Shown in pieces: positions 1-7,716 of a stretch of 64,000 nucleotides of DNA. The translations under genes and the position numbers were made by a program. The notes under the pieces are model-generated. The model ran no database searches. It saw only the letters and a list, made by a program, of their open reading frames with translations, and was not told where the DNA came from. The stretch covers positions 1 to 64,000 of the forward strand of contig JAUHYP010000004.1 in the NCBI GenBank assembly GCA_030426265.1, read 5' to 3'. Source of the DNA: Gammaproteobacteria bacterium (GTDB lineage: Bacteria > Pseudomonadota > Gammaproteobacteria > Xanthomonadales > SZUA-36). Within the stretch, counting starts at the first letter, position 1, and each line of letters opens with the position of its first letter.

Positions 1-3000
1 CCCTGGGCCTGCCACGGGCCTGGCTCGGGGACCGGTTCGCCGTCCTGGGGGATGTTTCGGACATGGGCGACCAGGGACTTGCGCCCGGTGACATCAGGGT
101 CGAAGAGGGCCGCTTGCTGGTCGGTACAGGAACCGCTGCGCTCGCGGTCGGCGAACTGCGCGAGATGGACGGGACGCCGCTCGACCCCTCCGCGCTGGAG
201 CCCCTCGAACGGTTGCCGTCCCGCGCGCTGAGCGATGCCGAGCTCGCCTGGCTCTCGGCCGCCTCGAAAGCGGAGCCGGGATGGATCGCCCTGCGCGGGT
301 CGGAAACGCCACTCGACGTCGAGTGGCTGTTCCAGGACGAAGGCCAGCCCGTCCAGTCCCGGACATCCAGGGTCGAGATTCCGGAGATCGTGAACCTGGA
401 AGCGGGCGTCACGGTCGTGCTGCTGGCGCTGTTGCGCCTGAGCGGCGATCAACGCGGACTGGTCGCGCTGCTCGATGCCACGCTCGAGGACTTCCCGCTG
501 GTCGAGTCCTTCCGGCCCGTGCTGGCCTCGCTCCGCGAGGACGAATCGGTCGCCTCGTTCACTGAGCGCATGGGCGCCCGGATCGCTGCTGCCGGAAGGA
601 AGGGTCCCCTCCTGCGGGACCAGGGCCTGCGGTCCACCCGTGATCTCGGTTCGACGCCCTGCGTGGCGGTCAGTGCGGGCGCGGCCCTCGCGGCCGGCCG
701 GGGGTTCGACCTGTGGGTTCACGTGGACGTGGGCGAGGCGGGCGCAAGCATCGAAACGCGATTCGAACGCGCGACCTCCGCGCGCAAGGTCGCCCAGTTC
801 GAGCAGGCGCTCAGAGGCGTGGCCCGGGACGTCTCGACCCGTTCGACCCGGCCGGCCGCTGCCATCGACATCGTCGCCGAAACGGACCGGGCCCAGGTGC
901 TGGACCAATGGAATCCGCCGCCGACGGCGTCGAAGGAAGAGTGCATCCACCACGCGTTCCTGCGCGTGGCATCCGAACAGGGCGCCGCGCCGGCCGTGCT
1001 GTGCGACGGCAGGGTGCTTTCCTTTGCCGAACTGGCGCAACAGGCGCAGTCGGTGGCCCGGCACCTGCAGGGCCTCGAGGTCGGCCCCGACGACCGGGTC
1101 GGCATCTGCCTGGAGCGCAACGAGGCACTGCTCATCGCCGTCCTGGGCGTGTTGGCGTCCGGGGCCGCCTACGTTCCGCTGGACCCCGAATACCCGGCCG
1201 CCCGGCTCCGGCACATCGTGGCGGACGCCGAGCCGGCGTTGACGCTGGTGAGCGAGGACACCCGGCACCGGCTGGAAGGCACGACCGCGCCCCTGCTGTC
1301 ATGGGACGAGGCCCTCGCGGCCGACTCGGGCGCCGACCTTCGAGACGAGGCCAGCCCTCGGAACCTGGCCTACGTCATCTACACCTCCGGGTCCACGGGG
1401 GCACCGAAGGGCGTGATGGTCGAGCACCGCAACGCCGCGAATTTCTTCACCGCGATGGACGAGCGGGTGACCCTGGGCGCCGGGCCGCGATGGTTGTCCG
1501 TCACCAGTCTTTCCTTCGACATCTCGGTGCTGGAACTGTTGTGGACCCTGACGCGCGGCGTGGGCATCGTCCTCTACACGGGCGCAGACCGGACGGGCGC
1601 CGTGTCCGCCATCGCCCCGAAGCCGCGCGCCAACGACACGCCCATCGACTTCAGCCTGTTCTACTTCGCCAGCGACGAGGGGGAACGTCATGACGGCAGG
1701 GGTGCAAACGGCAGGGGCCCGGCCGACAAGTACCGGCTCCTCGTGGAAGGGGCGAAGTTCGCCGACGCGAACGGCTTCGTGGCCGTCTGGACCCCGGAAC
1801 GGCATTTCCACGCCTTCGGCGGCCTCTATCCCAACCCCTCGGTAGTGAGCGCCGCACTGGCGACCATCACGGAGCATGTCCAGCTTCGTGCGGGGAGCTG
1901 CGTGCTGCCCCTGCATGACCCGATCCGGATCGCCGAGGAGTGGGCGCTGGTCGACAACCTGTCCAACGGCCGGGTCGGCATCTCCTTCGCTTCCGGCTGG
2001 CAGCCCAACGATTTCGTGCTCGCGCCGGACCGTTACGAAAACCGGCACGAGGTCATGGCCGAAGGTATCGAGACCGTCCGCGCCCTGTGGCGCGGTGACA
2101 GCGTGCGGCGGACCAATCCGCTCGGCAAGGAGGTGGAACTGGCCACCTTGCCGCGACCGGTGCAGGAAGAGTTGCCGTTCTGGGTGACCGCCGCGGGCAA
2201 CCCGGCCACTTTCCAGGCGGCAGGCCGGCAGGGTGCGAACCTGCTGACGCACCTGCTGGGTCAGGACCAGGAGGAACTGGCCGGGAAGATCGAGGCCTAC
2301 CGCTCGGCCTGGCGGGAGGCGGGCCATCCGGGCGAAGGAATCGTGACACTCATGCTGCATACCTTCGTCGGAGACGACGAGGAGGCGGTCAAGGCCGCGG
2401 TGCACGAGCCGCTGAAGGCGTACCTCCGCAGCTCCGTCGGCCTCATCCGCAAGTTCGCCGACACCTTTCCCGCCTTCAGGAATCGCGGCGGTGATAGCGG
2501 GACGATCGACTTCGACGCGCTCGCCCCGGAGGACATGGAGGCGCTGCTCGAATTCGCCTTCGAGCGGTACTACCGGGACAGCGGCCTGTTCGGCGCCCCG
2601 GAGCGCTGCGCCCGGATGGTCGATTCGCTGAAGGGCATCGGCGTGAACGAGATCGCCTGCCTGGTCGATTTCGGCGTGCCCTCCGAACAGGTGCTCGAAC
2701 ACCTGCCGGACATCGCGGAGGTCATGCGACGGTCGAAACCCCGGTCCGAGCTTCCGGCGGGATCGGTGGCGGCCTTGATCCAGGCCCACGGCGCCACGCA
2801 CCTGCAATGCACCCCCTCGCAGGCGCAGATGCTGCTGGCCGACCCGGACAACCACCCCGCAGTGGCCGGCCTGCGGGGCTGGCTGGTGGGCGGCGAGGCG
2901 CTGCCGGAAGAACTCGCCAGGCGCCTCCGAACCGTGGCGCGGGGGACGGTGATCAACATGTACGGCCCCACGGAAACCACGATCTGGTCCACGACGTGGG

Positions 3001-3941
3001 CCCTGCCAGAGGATCCCGGCCCGGTGCTGATCGGCACGCCCATCGCCAACACCCGCTGCTACGTGCTCGACGATGCCCTCCGGCTTCGGCCGCCGGGCGC
3101 GCCCGGCGAACTGTTCATCGGCGGCCAGGGCGTGACCCGTGGGTATCTCGGCAAGGAGGCATTGACGGCGTCCCGCTTCCTGGAGGACCCCTTCGGTGAT
3201 CCGGGCGACCGCATGTACCGGACCGGCGACCGCGTGCGCTGGGTCGACGGGGAGCTGGAGTTCCTCGGCCGTATGGACGACCAGGTCAAGGTGCGCGGCT
3301 ACCGGATCGAACTGGGCGACATCGAGTCGGCACTCGCCGCCTTCGACGGCCCCCAGCAGGTGGTGGCCGCCATCAAGACGGACGCCGCCGGCGATCCGGC
3401 CATCGTTGCTTATGCCCTGATGCCCCCGGGGACCGGCCTCGACGAAGTGGCCCTGCGGCGCCATCTCAACCGCACACTGCCGCCGTACATGGTCCCCCAG
3501 GTCTTCATCGAGATCGACGAGGTGCCGCTGACCCCGAACGGGAAGGTGGACCGGCGCGCCTTGCCGGACCTCGATGCCGGCCGGCGCGGCCGGCGCGGCG
3601 CCTTCGTGCCCCCGTCAACGGAGACGGAAAAGGCCCTCGCGGCCATCTGGGGCGAGGTGCTCTCGGTGGCGCAGGTGGGCTCGCAGGACACCTTCTTCGA
3701 ACTGGGCGGGGATTCCCTGGCGGCCGTCCGGGTCGCGGTTCGCATCCGCGAGGTGATCGGCGAGCGGCTGCCCCTGGAAACCCTCCTTCGCGCGACGCTG
3801 GCCCAATCGGCGAGGTCCCTGGACGGCGCGCGGGCGGGCGAGCGCCCTGGTGCGGGGCCCGCGACCCGGGAACCCGCGGACGCCACTGGGCGCAAGTCCG
3901 GACTGTTGCACCGCCTGACCCGGCGCAAGCCCAGGGCCTGA
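1..3941 (+). CDS. NRPS protein (5'-partial): formyltransferase/C-like remnant, A domain interrupted by a luciferase-like monooxygenase, PCP
   Basis: The frame is open to the left edge, so the ATG at 63 is probably internal and the true start lies outside the window. Residues are numbered from that ATG. Residues 1-55 resemble the C-terminal OB fold of formyltransferases. Residues 100-290 look like one lobe of a condensation domain without HHxxxDG. The adenylation domain follows, with YTSGSTGAPKG (about 440) and FDISVLEL (about 486). It is interrupted at about 527-892 by a bacterial luciferase-like FMN monooxygenase and resumes with NMYGPTETT (about 967), YRTGD, and PNGKVDRRAL. A carrier domain with LGGDSL (serine about 1217) ends the protein, with a basic tail and no thioesterase. 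Hand-aligned specificity residues read D-I-L-Q-L-G-M-I-W, close to the glycine signature I remember. The architecture matches the TIGR04020 natural-product LLM family, and the insertion site matches MtaG of myxothiazol synthesis. Function and substrate are inferred. Confidence 0.88.
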   Translation, partial: LGLPRAWLGDRFAVLGDVSDMGDQGLAPGDIRVEEGRLLVGTGTAALAVGELREMDGTPLDPSALEPLERLPSRALSDAELAWLSAASKAEPGWIALRGSETPLDVEWLFQDEGQPVQSRTSRVEIPEIVNLEAGVTVVLLALLRLSGDQRGLVALLDATLEDFPLVESFRPVLASLREDESVASFTERMGARIAAAGRKGPLLRDQGLRSTRDLGSTPCVAVSAGAALAAGRGFDLWVHVDVGEAGASIETRFERATSARKVAQFEQALRGVARDVSTRSTRPAAAIDIVAETDRAQVLDQWNPPPTASKEECIHHAFLRVASEQGAAPAVLCDGRVLSFAELAQQAQSVARHLQGLEVGPDDRVGICLERNEALLIAVLGVLASGAAYVPLDPEYPAARLRHIVADAEPALTLVSEDTRHRLEGTTAPLLSWDEALAADSGADLRDEASPRNLAYVIYTSGSTGAPKGVMVEHRNAANFFTAMDERVTLGAGPRWLSVTSLSFDISVLELLWTLTRGVGIVLYTGADRTGAVSAIAPKPRANDTPIDFSLFYFASDEGERHDGRGANGRGPADKYRLLVEGAKFADANGFVAVWTPERHFHAFGGLYPNPSVVSAALATITEHVQLRAGSCVLPLHDPIRIAEEWALVDNLSNGRVGISFASGWQPNDFVLAPDRYENRHEVMAEGIETVRALWRGDSVRRTNPLGKEVELATLPRPVQEELPFWVTAAGNPATFQAAGRQGANLLTHLLGQDQEELAGKIEAYRSAWREAGHPGEGIVTLMLHTFVGDDEEAVKAAVHEPLKAYLRSSVGLIRKFADTFPAFRNRGGDSGTIDFDALAPEDMEALLEFAFERYYRDSGLFGAPERCARMVDSLKGIGVNEIACLVDFGVPSEQVLEHLPDIAEVMRRSKPRSELPAGSVAALIQAHGATHLQCTPSQAQMLLADPDNHPAVAGLRGWLVGGEALPEELARRLRTVARGTVINMYGPTETTIWSTTWALPEDPGPVLIGTPIANTRCYVLDDALRLRPPGAPGELFIGGQGVTRGYLGKEALTASRFLEDPFGDPGDRMYRTGDRVRWVDGELEFLGRMDDQVKVRGYRIELGDIESALAAFDGPQQVVAAIKTDAAGDPAIVAYALMPPGTGLDEVALRRHLNRTLPPYMVPQVFIEIDEVPLTPNGKVDRRALPDLDAGRRGRRGAFVPPSTETEKALAAIWGEVLSVAQVGSQDTFFELGGDSLAAVRVAVRIREVIGERLPLETLLRATLAQSARSLDGARAGERPGAGPATREPADATGRKSGLLHRLTRRKPRA
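1640..2740 (+). other. Embedded luciferase-like flavin monooxygenase (MOx) domain inside the A domain
   Basis: About 365 residues sit between adenylation motifs A4 and A5. Typical LLM-family text is visible: DFSLFYFAS at the start, VWTPERHFHAFGGLYPNPS, SGWQPNDFVLAPDRY, LPFWVTAAGNPATFQAAG and GVNEIACLVDFG. The flanking adenylation motifs read through in frame on both sides, so this is a clean domain insertion. Boundaries are approximate. Confidence 0.85.
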
Positions 3942-3966
3942 GGCCCCGACCGCGGCGGGCAACGCA

Positions 3967-4746
3967 TTGAACCCCTTCTTCATCGACTCACCCGGAGCGC
4001 CGTTGTTCGCGGTGTACCACTCACCGGAGGGTGCGCCACGCGGCGAGGGAATCGTGGTCTGCCAGCCGCTGGGTCACGAATACTTCCGTTGCTACCGGAC
4101 CCTCCAGGTGCTCTGCGCGGAACTCGCCCAGGGCGGTTACCACGTCCTGCGTTTCGATTTCTCGAACACCGGAAATTCCGCCGACGCGGATTCCCTGGAA
4201 TTCAGCACCTGGGTGAACGACGTTGCACGCGCGGTTCGCGAACTCACCGACATCTCGGGCACTCGCAGCCTCTCCCTGGTCGGGGCCCGGCTGGGCGCCA
4301 CGGCTTGCCTGAACCTGGGAAGCGCCGTCCAGCCGCTGAAGCAGATCGTCCTGTGGGATCCGGTCCTCGATGGGGCGTCCTGCCTGGCGTCGCTCGACCG
4401 TCTCCACGAGAAGGTCTGTTCGGCGCATCCCGGCGGTCCCTCGGGCGCCCCGGAGCTGGTGAGCGCCTCCGGCTGCGAGCGTGTCGGCCTCGATCTCCCG
4501 CCCGGCTTGCGTGACTCGATCGGCGTGATCACGCCGCCCTCCCTGGCGGTGCCCGCGGCCGAACGGCTGACGGTCGTCACGACCCTCGGGGAAACGGAGT
4601 CGCTGTCCGGTGCGTTCGCCGGGACCGTGGCCCCCAACGTGGTACAGGTCGATTCGGACTGTGGCTGGAACGACGCCGTGCGCTTCACCGAGGGCCTGGC
4701 CCCGGGCGAGGTGATGACGGCCCTGCGCGCGGTATTCCTCGCATGA
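3967..4746 (+). CDS. Alpha/beta hydrolase, exosortase-A hydrolase-2-like
   Basis: A 259-residue protein starting at TTG, 25 bases after the NRPS stop; no ATG is better placed. It has an alpha/beta-hydrolase core: HEYFRCYR after the first strands, VLRFDFSNTGNS, and a nucleophile-elbow-like GARLGA where the classical GxSxG serine is replaced by arginine. The same arginine-for-serine elbow (GLRLGG) occurs in the gene at 11788. From memory it is also typical of the hydrolase 2 family that accompanies exosortase A systems. It overlaps the next hydrolase gene by four bases (ATGA), so the two are co-translated. It may process or bind carrier-tethered acyl groups, or may no longer hydrolyse. The substrate is unknown. 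Confidence 0.75.
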   Translation: MNPFFIDSPGAPLFAVYHSPEGAPRGEGIVVCQPLGHEYFRCYRTLQVLCAELAQGGYHVLRFDFSNTGNSADADSLEFSTWVNDVARAVRELTDISGTRSLSLVGARLGATACLNLGSAVQPLKQIVLWDPVLDGASCLASLDRLHEKVCSAHPGGPSGAPELVSASGCERVGLDLPPGLRDSIGVITPPSLAVPAAERLTVVTTLGETESLSGAFAGTVAPNVVQVDSDCGWNDAVRFTEGLAPGEVMTALRAVFLA

Positions 4747-5588
4747 GCCACCAGGAAGCCGCCGTGCGCTTCGGCCGGTCGAACCACCTGGTCGGCGTGC
4801 TCACGCAGCCGGTTGATCCCCCGCCGGGGCAGCGCCCGGCCGTCCTGCTGCTCAGCGCGGGCGTCGTGCACTGCGCGGGTCCCTTCCGAATGTACGTGGA
4901 GCTCGCCCGGGCGCTGGCGGAGCGGGGCTTCGTCGTCCTGCGTTTCGACCTGGCCGGCATCGGCGACAGCATCCAGCCCCGGGATGCGCGCACGGTCAAG
5001 GAGCGGACCATCGACGACGTCACGGATGCGATGGATTTCCTGTCCCGTCGCCAGGGTGTGCAGACCTTTGTCCTGGGGGGGTTGTGTTCCGCGGCAGACG
5101 ACGCGCACGCCCTGACGAACGTCGATCTCCGGGTCGTCGCCAACATCATGCTCGACGGATATGCCTACCCGACGCTGCACTACCGGGTGCGGCGGGTCAC
5201 GTCGAAATTCTCCGGGCCTTCGGTGATCCCGCGAGCCTGCGCGCGGGTCCTGCGATGGATGTCCCGCCGTGTGGAGGCCGATTCCGGGCTGCCCGCGCCC
5301 CAGCATGTTCCGCGGCCGTTTCCGGAGGAGGGCGTGTTCCGTGGCGAAATGCGCGCCAGCCTCGAGCGGGGCGTCCAGTATCTCTGCGTCTTTTCCGGGG
5401 GCGTGGACTACTACAACTACGAGGGGCAGTTCCGGCAATGCCTGGGTCTGTCCGACAGTGACCCGGCCCTGACCGAGGTGCACATCGACAGGGCGGAGCA
5501 CACCTATCCCATTCCGGCGCACCGCGATCGCATGGTCGAGCTCGTGGGGCAGTGGATCGAGGAGCGATTCGGCCGATCTGGCCAGTGA
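4743..5588 (+). CDS. Alpha/beta hydrolase, exosortase-A hydrolase-1-like
   Basis: A 281-residue protein whose ATG overlaps the preceding stop. The fold signature includes LLSAGVVHCAGPFRMYVELA, VLRFDLAGIGDS and the elbow GLCSAAD, where cysteine takes the usual serine position of GxSxG. It closely resembles the protein at 10910-11791 (LLNAGIVHKVGP, RFDFAGVGDS, GLCSGAD). From memory, exosortase-A hydrolase 1 proteins carry a comparable GLCDAAS elbow. With its upstream neighbour it forms the first of two hydrolase-2/hydrolase-1 pairs in this cluster. No thioesterase domain is present in the assembly line, so a role in off-loading or transfer is plausible but unproven. Last plus-strand gene before the convergent glycosyltransferase. 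Confidence 0.75.
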   Translation: MSHQEAAVRFGRSNHLVGVLTQPVDPPPGQRPAVLLLSAGVVHCAGPFRMYVELARALAERGFVVLRFDLAGIGDSIQPRDARTVKERTIDDVTDAMDFLSRRQGVQTFVLGGLCSAADDAHALTNVDLRVVANIMLDGYAYPTLHYRVRRVTSKFSGPSVIPRACARVLRWMSRRVEADSGLPAPQHVPRPFPEEGVFRGEMRASLERGVQYLCVFSGGVDYYNYEGQFRQCLGLSDSDPALTEVHIDRAEHTYPIPAHRDRMVELVGQWIEERFGRSGQ

Positions 5589-5590
5589 AT

Positions 5591-5602
5591 ATCGGGCCCG
5601 AT
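5591..5602. repeat. 12-bp perfect palindrome between convergent genes
   Basis: ATCGGGCCCGAT lies directly behind the stop at 5588 and in front of the converging stop at 5653. It is followed by a second GGGCCC. It could help a bidirectional terminator, but there is no T run. Confidence 0.3.
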
Positions 5603-5652
5603 GGGCCCGGCGGGCGCGGCTGCGTGGTCCGCGTGCCTCCGGGAGGAACCGG

Positions 5653-6876
5653 TTACCCGGTGGCGACGGCTCTCAGTGCCTGCCCCAGCCGTGCGCTGTT
5701 GTGCTCCAGGTGGTACCTGGCGAGCACCTTGTCACGACCCGCCCGGCCGATGCGGCCGGCCAGGTCCCGATCGTCGATCAACCGGCAGACCGCGTCGACG
5801 ATGGCGTCCACCGAGGCGGGCGGCACCAGCAGGCCGTCGACCTGGTCCGTGATGAGTTCCGGGATGCCCGTGATCCAGGTGGCCACGCACGGTACCTCCA
5901 TGGCCATGGCCTCCATGAGAACGACAGGAACGCCCTCCGCGAAGCTGGGCAACACGAAAATGTCCGTGCGGCGATAGTGGTCGAGCACCGTATCGAAGTT
6001 GCAGGCGCCGGCCAGCGTGACGTGGTCCTGCAGGCCCAGGGCTCCGATCATTCGTTCCAGGGACGGCCGCAGGGGACCATCCCCGACGACGGTGAGCGTC
6101 ACGTCCTTCCCGCGCGCTCTCAGGTCCGCCACGGACTGGACCAGCAGATGGGGCGCCTTTGCCGCGGCCAGGCGGCCCACGAACAGCAGGCGCACGCTGC
6201 CGGTGGCTGCCCTCGATCGATCGCGTTCCGGCACCAGCAACTCGGGGTCGACCCCCAGCTGGATCGCTTTCACTTTCGGCCAGTGTTCCGGATCCGACGC
6301 GCGCATGACCTGGCTCGCCCCGAACTGGCTGATGGTGGCGACCAGGCTGGACCCGGCCACCTTGCGCGCCATATGAAAGCCGATGACGTCGTTGAATTCG
6401 TCGGGCCCGTGGATGGTCATCGAGTAGCGCAGGTCGAACAGGCGGGACAGGAGCAGGAGCACCGTCGACGAAAAGTGCGTGTGCACCAGCGCGACGCCCT
6501 GTCGATGGAACAGGTGACCGGCCACCACCGCTTCGACGAAATAGACCGTGTTCATGAACAGCAGCCGGGGCGTCCCTTTCGACAGGGCCCAGGCGAGCCA
6601 CAGGGTCTTCAGGTACCGGACCGGGCGCCCGCCGAACACGCGCAGCTGCAGACCCAGAATGCGCAACAGGCCTGCCCCCAGCACGTATTGCGTCTTCGAC
6701 TGCTCCTCGAGCTCCACATCCGTCATGCCTGAGCGGTCCCGGTCCGGTGGCCGGATCGACACCACGGTGATGTCCATGCCCTCGCTGCGCAATGAGCGAA
6801 TCTCCCGCAGCACGAAAGTGTGGTTGACGGTCGGGTACTGGCTGACCAGGTAGCCGATGGCGGTCGGTGGGTTCAT
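5653..6876 (-). CDS. Glycosyltransferase, GT4 family (GT-B fold)
   Basis: A 407-residue cytoplasmic glycosyltransferase. The N-terminal acceptor half shows YLVSQYPTVNHTFVLREI and HTHFSSTV. The C-terminal donor half shows LLFVGRLAAAKAPHLLVQSV, VVGDGPLR, FVLPSFAEGVPVVLMEAMAM and GIPELI, including the E-x7-E type motif of GT4 enzymes. The length is typical. It is the last gene of the minus-strand biosynthetic block, 30 bases after the phosphopantetheinyl transferase. Its presence suggests either that the NRPS/PKS product is glycosylated or that this block also serves the polysaccharide. Donor and acceptor cannot be read from sequence. Confidence 0.87.
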   Translation of the reverse strand: MNPPTAIGYLVSQYPTVNHTFVLREIRSLRSEGMDITVVSIRPPDRDRSGMTDVELEEQSKTQYVLGAGLLRILGLQLRVFGGRPVRYLKTLWLAWALSKGTPRLLFMNTVYFVEAVVAGHLFHRQGVALVHTHFSSTVLLLLSRLFDLRYSMTIHGPDEFNDVIGFHMARKVAGSSLVATISQFGASQVMRASDPEHWPKVKAIQLGVDPELLVPERDRSRAATGSVRLLFVGRLAAAKAPHLLVQSVADLRARGKDVTLTVVGDGPLRPSLERMIGALGLQDHVTLAGACNFDTVLDHYRRTDIFVLPSFAEGVPVVLMEAMAMEVPCVATWITGIPELITDQVDGLLVPPASVDAIVDAVCRLIDDRDLAGRIGRAGRDKVLARYHLEHNSARLGQALRAVATG

Positions 6877-6906
6877 GGGGTCTCGAAAACGATGGCTGCC
6901 GGCATT

Positions 6907-7707
6907 CTACTTGAAGCCCGCGGTTCCAATGCCGCCGGCCCGGGCGCCGGTATCGGCCTCGACGATCCAGGCGGCGCCCAGCGATGTGTCGGAGGCCGTC
7001 AACAGCCCCGTTCCGGACAGGAACGGGCGGTCCGCCGGACCGGCGCCTGGCGCGTCGGCGAACCCGACGCTGAACCGGCCGCGTTCCGGGTCGAGCCGAA
7101 CTTCGAGTTCCCGCGCCTCGATGAAACGACCCGTGTGCGGAAACTGCGCCTTGTAGTAGGCCTCCTTGGCGCAGAACATCCAGCGGATCCATATCCCCGG
7201 CTCCGGGGAGCGAAGCGCCCGTTCCTGCTCCGAGGGCCGGCACAGCAGTGGCCACACATCGGTGTCGAGCGGCTCACGGGCTTCGAGGTCGATCCCCAGG
7301 GCGCGCACGGACGCCACCTGGCCCAGGGCGACGGCGCAGACGGTATCCGTATGCGTGATGGAGCCGACCAGGCCCATGGGCCATTCGGGGCAGCGGTCTT
7401 CGCGGCGCGGCACTTCGACGCCGGCCCTGCCGAAGCGTCGCAACAGCGCCTGGGCAAGCACCCGTCCGGCGATGATTTCCCGCTGGCGCTTGGGGACGGC
7501 ACGTTCGATGCCCGCGCGTTCCGCGCTGGACAGCAGGTGGACCTTGTCGTCCCAGAAGCTGTCGAGCGCCGCCGCGGCCACGGACACGCCGAAATCCCGG
7601 AGTCCTTCCGGGAGTCCGGACCGGTGCCCCGGAATCATGACGTCGGAAACCAGGGCATCCATATCGGGTGCCTGCGATCGATCGCGCGCGGGTCCTGGTG
7701 GATTCAT
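6907..7707 (-). CDS. 4'-phosphopantetheinyl transferase, Sfp/EntD type
   Basis: A 266-residue protein with the PPTase signature in order: GSITHTD, GIDLEA (magnesium-binding Asp/Glu) and FCAKEAYYKAQ. EntD-like features include the N-terminal basic stretch and the RCPEWP segment before GSITHTD. It would convert apo-carrier domains to holo form with coenzyme A, and at least five carrier domains are encoded in this window. It lies 9 bases downstream of the phosphatase-like gene and 30 upstream of the glycosyltransferase, in the same transcription unit. The ATG at 7707 was chosen; an in-frame ATG 15 codons on is possible. Confidence 0.9.
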   Translation of the reverse strand: MNPPGPARDRSQAPDMDALVSDVMIPGHRSGLPEGLRDFGVSVAAAALDSFWDDKVHLLSSAERAGIERAVPKRQREIIAGRVLAQALLRRFGRAGVEVPRREDRCPEWPMGLVGSITHTDTVCAVALGQVASVRALGIDLEAREPLDTDVWPLLCRPSEQERALRSPEPGIWIRWMFCAKEAYYKAQFPHTGRFIEARELEVRLDPERGRFSVGFADAPGAGPADRPFLSGTGLLTASDTSLGAAWIVEADTGARAGGIGTAGFK

Positions 7708-7716
7708 GGACCTGGC

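Noticed and set aside
1299-3464. A 721-codon minus-strand frame opposite the interrupted A domain
   Set aside because: It is the mirror of a strongly supported NRPS reading frame and shows no motifs.
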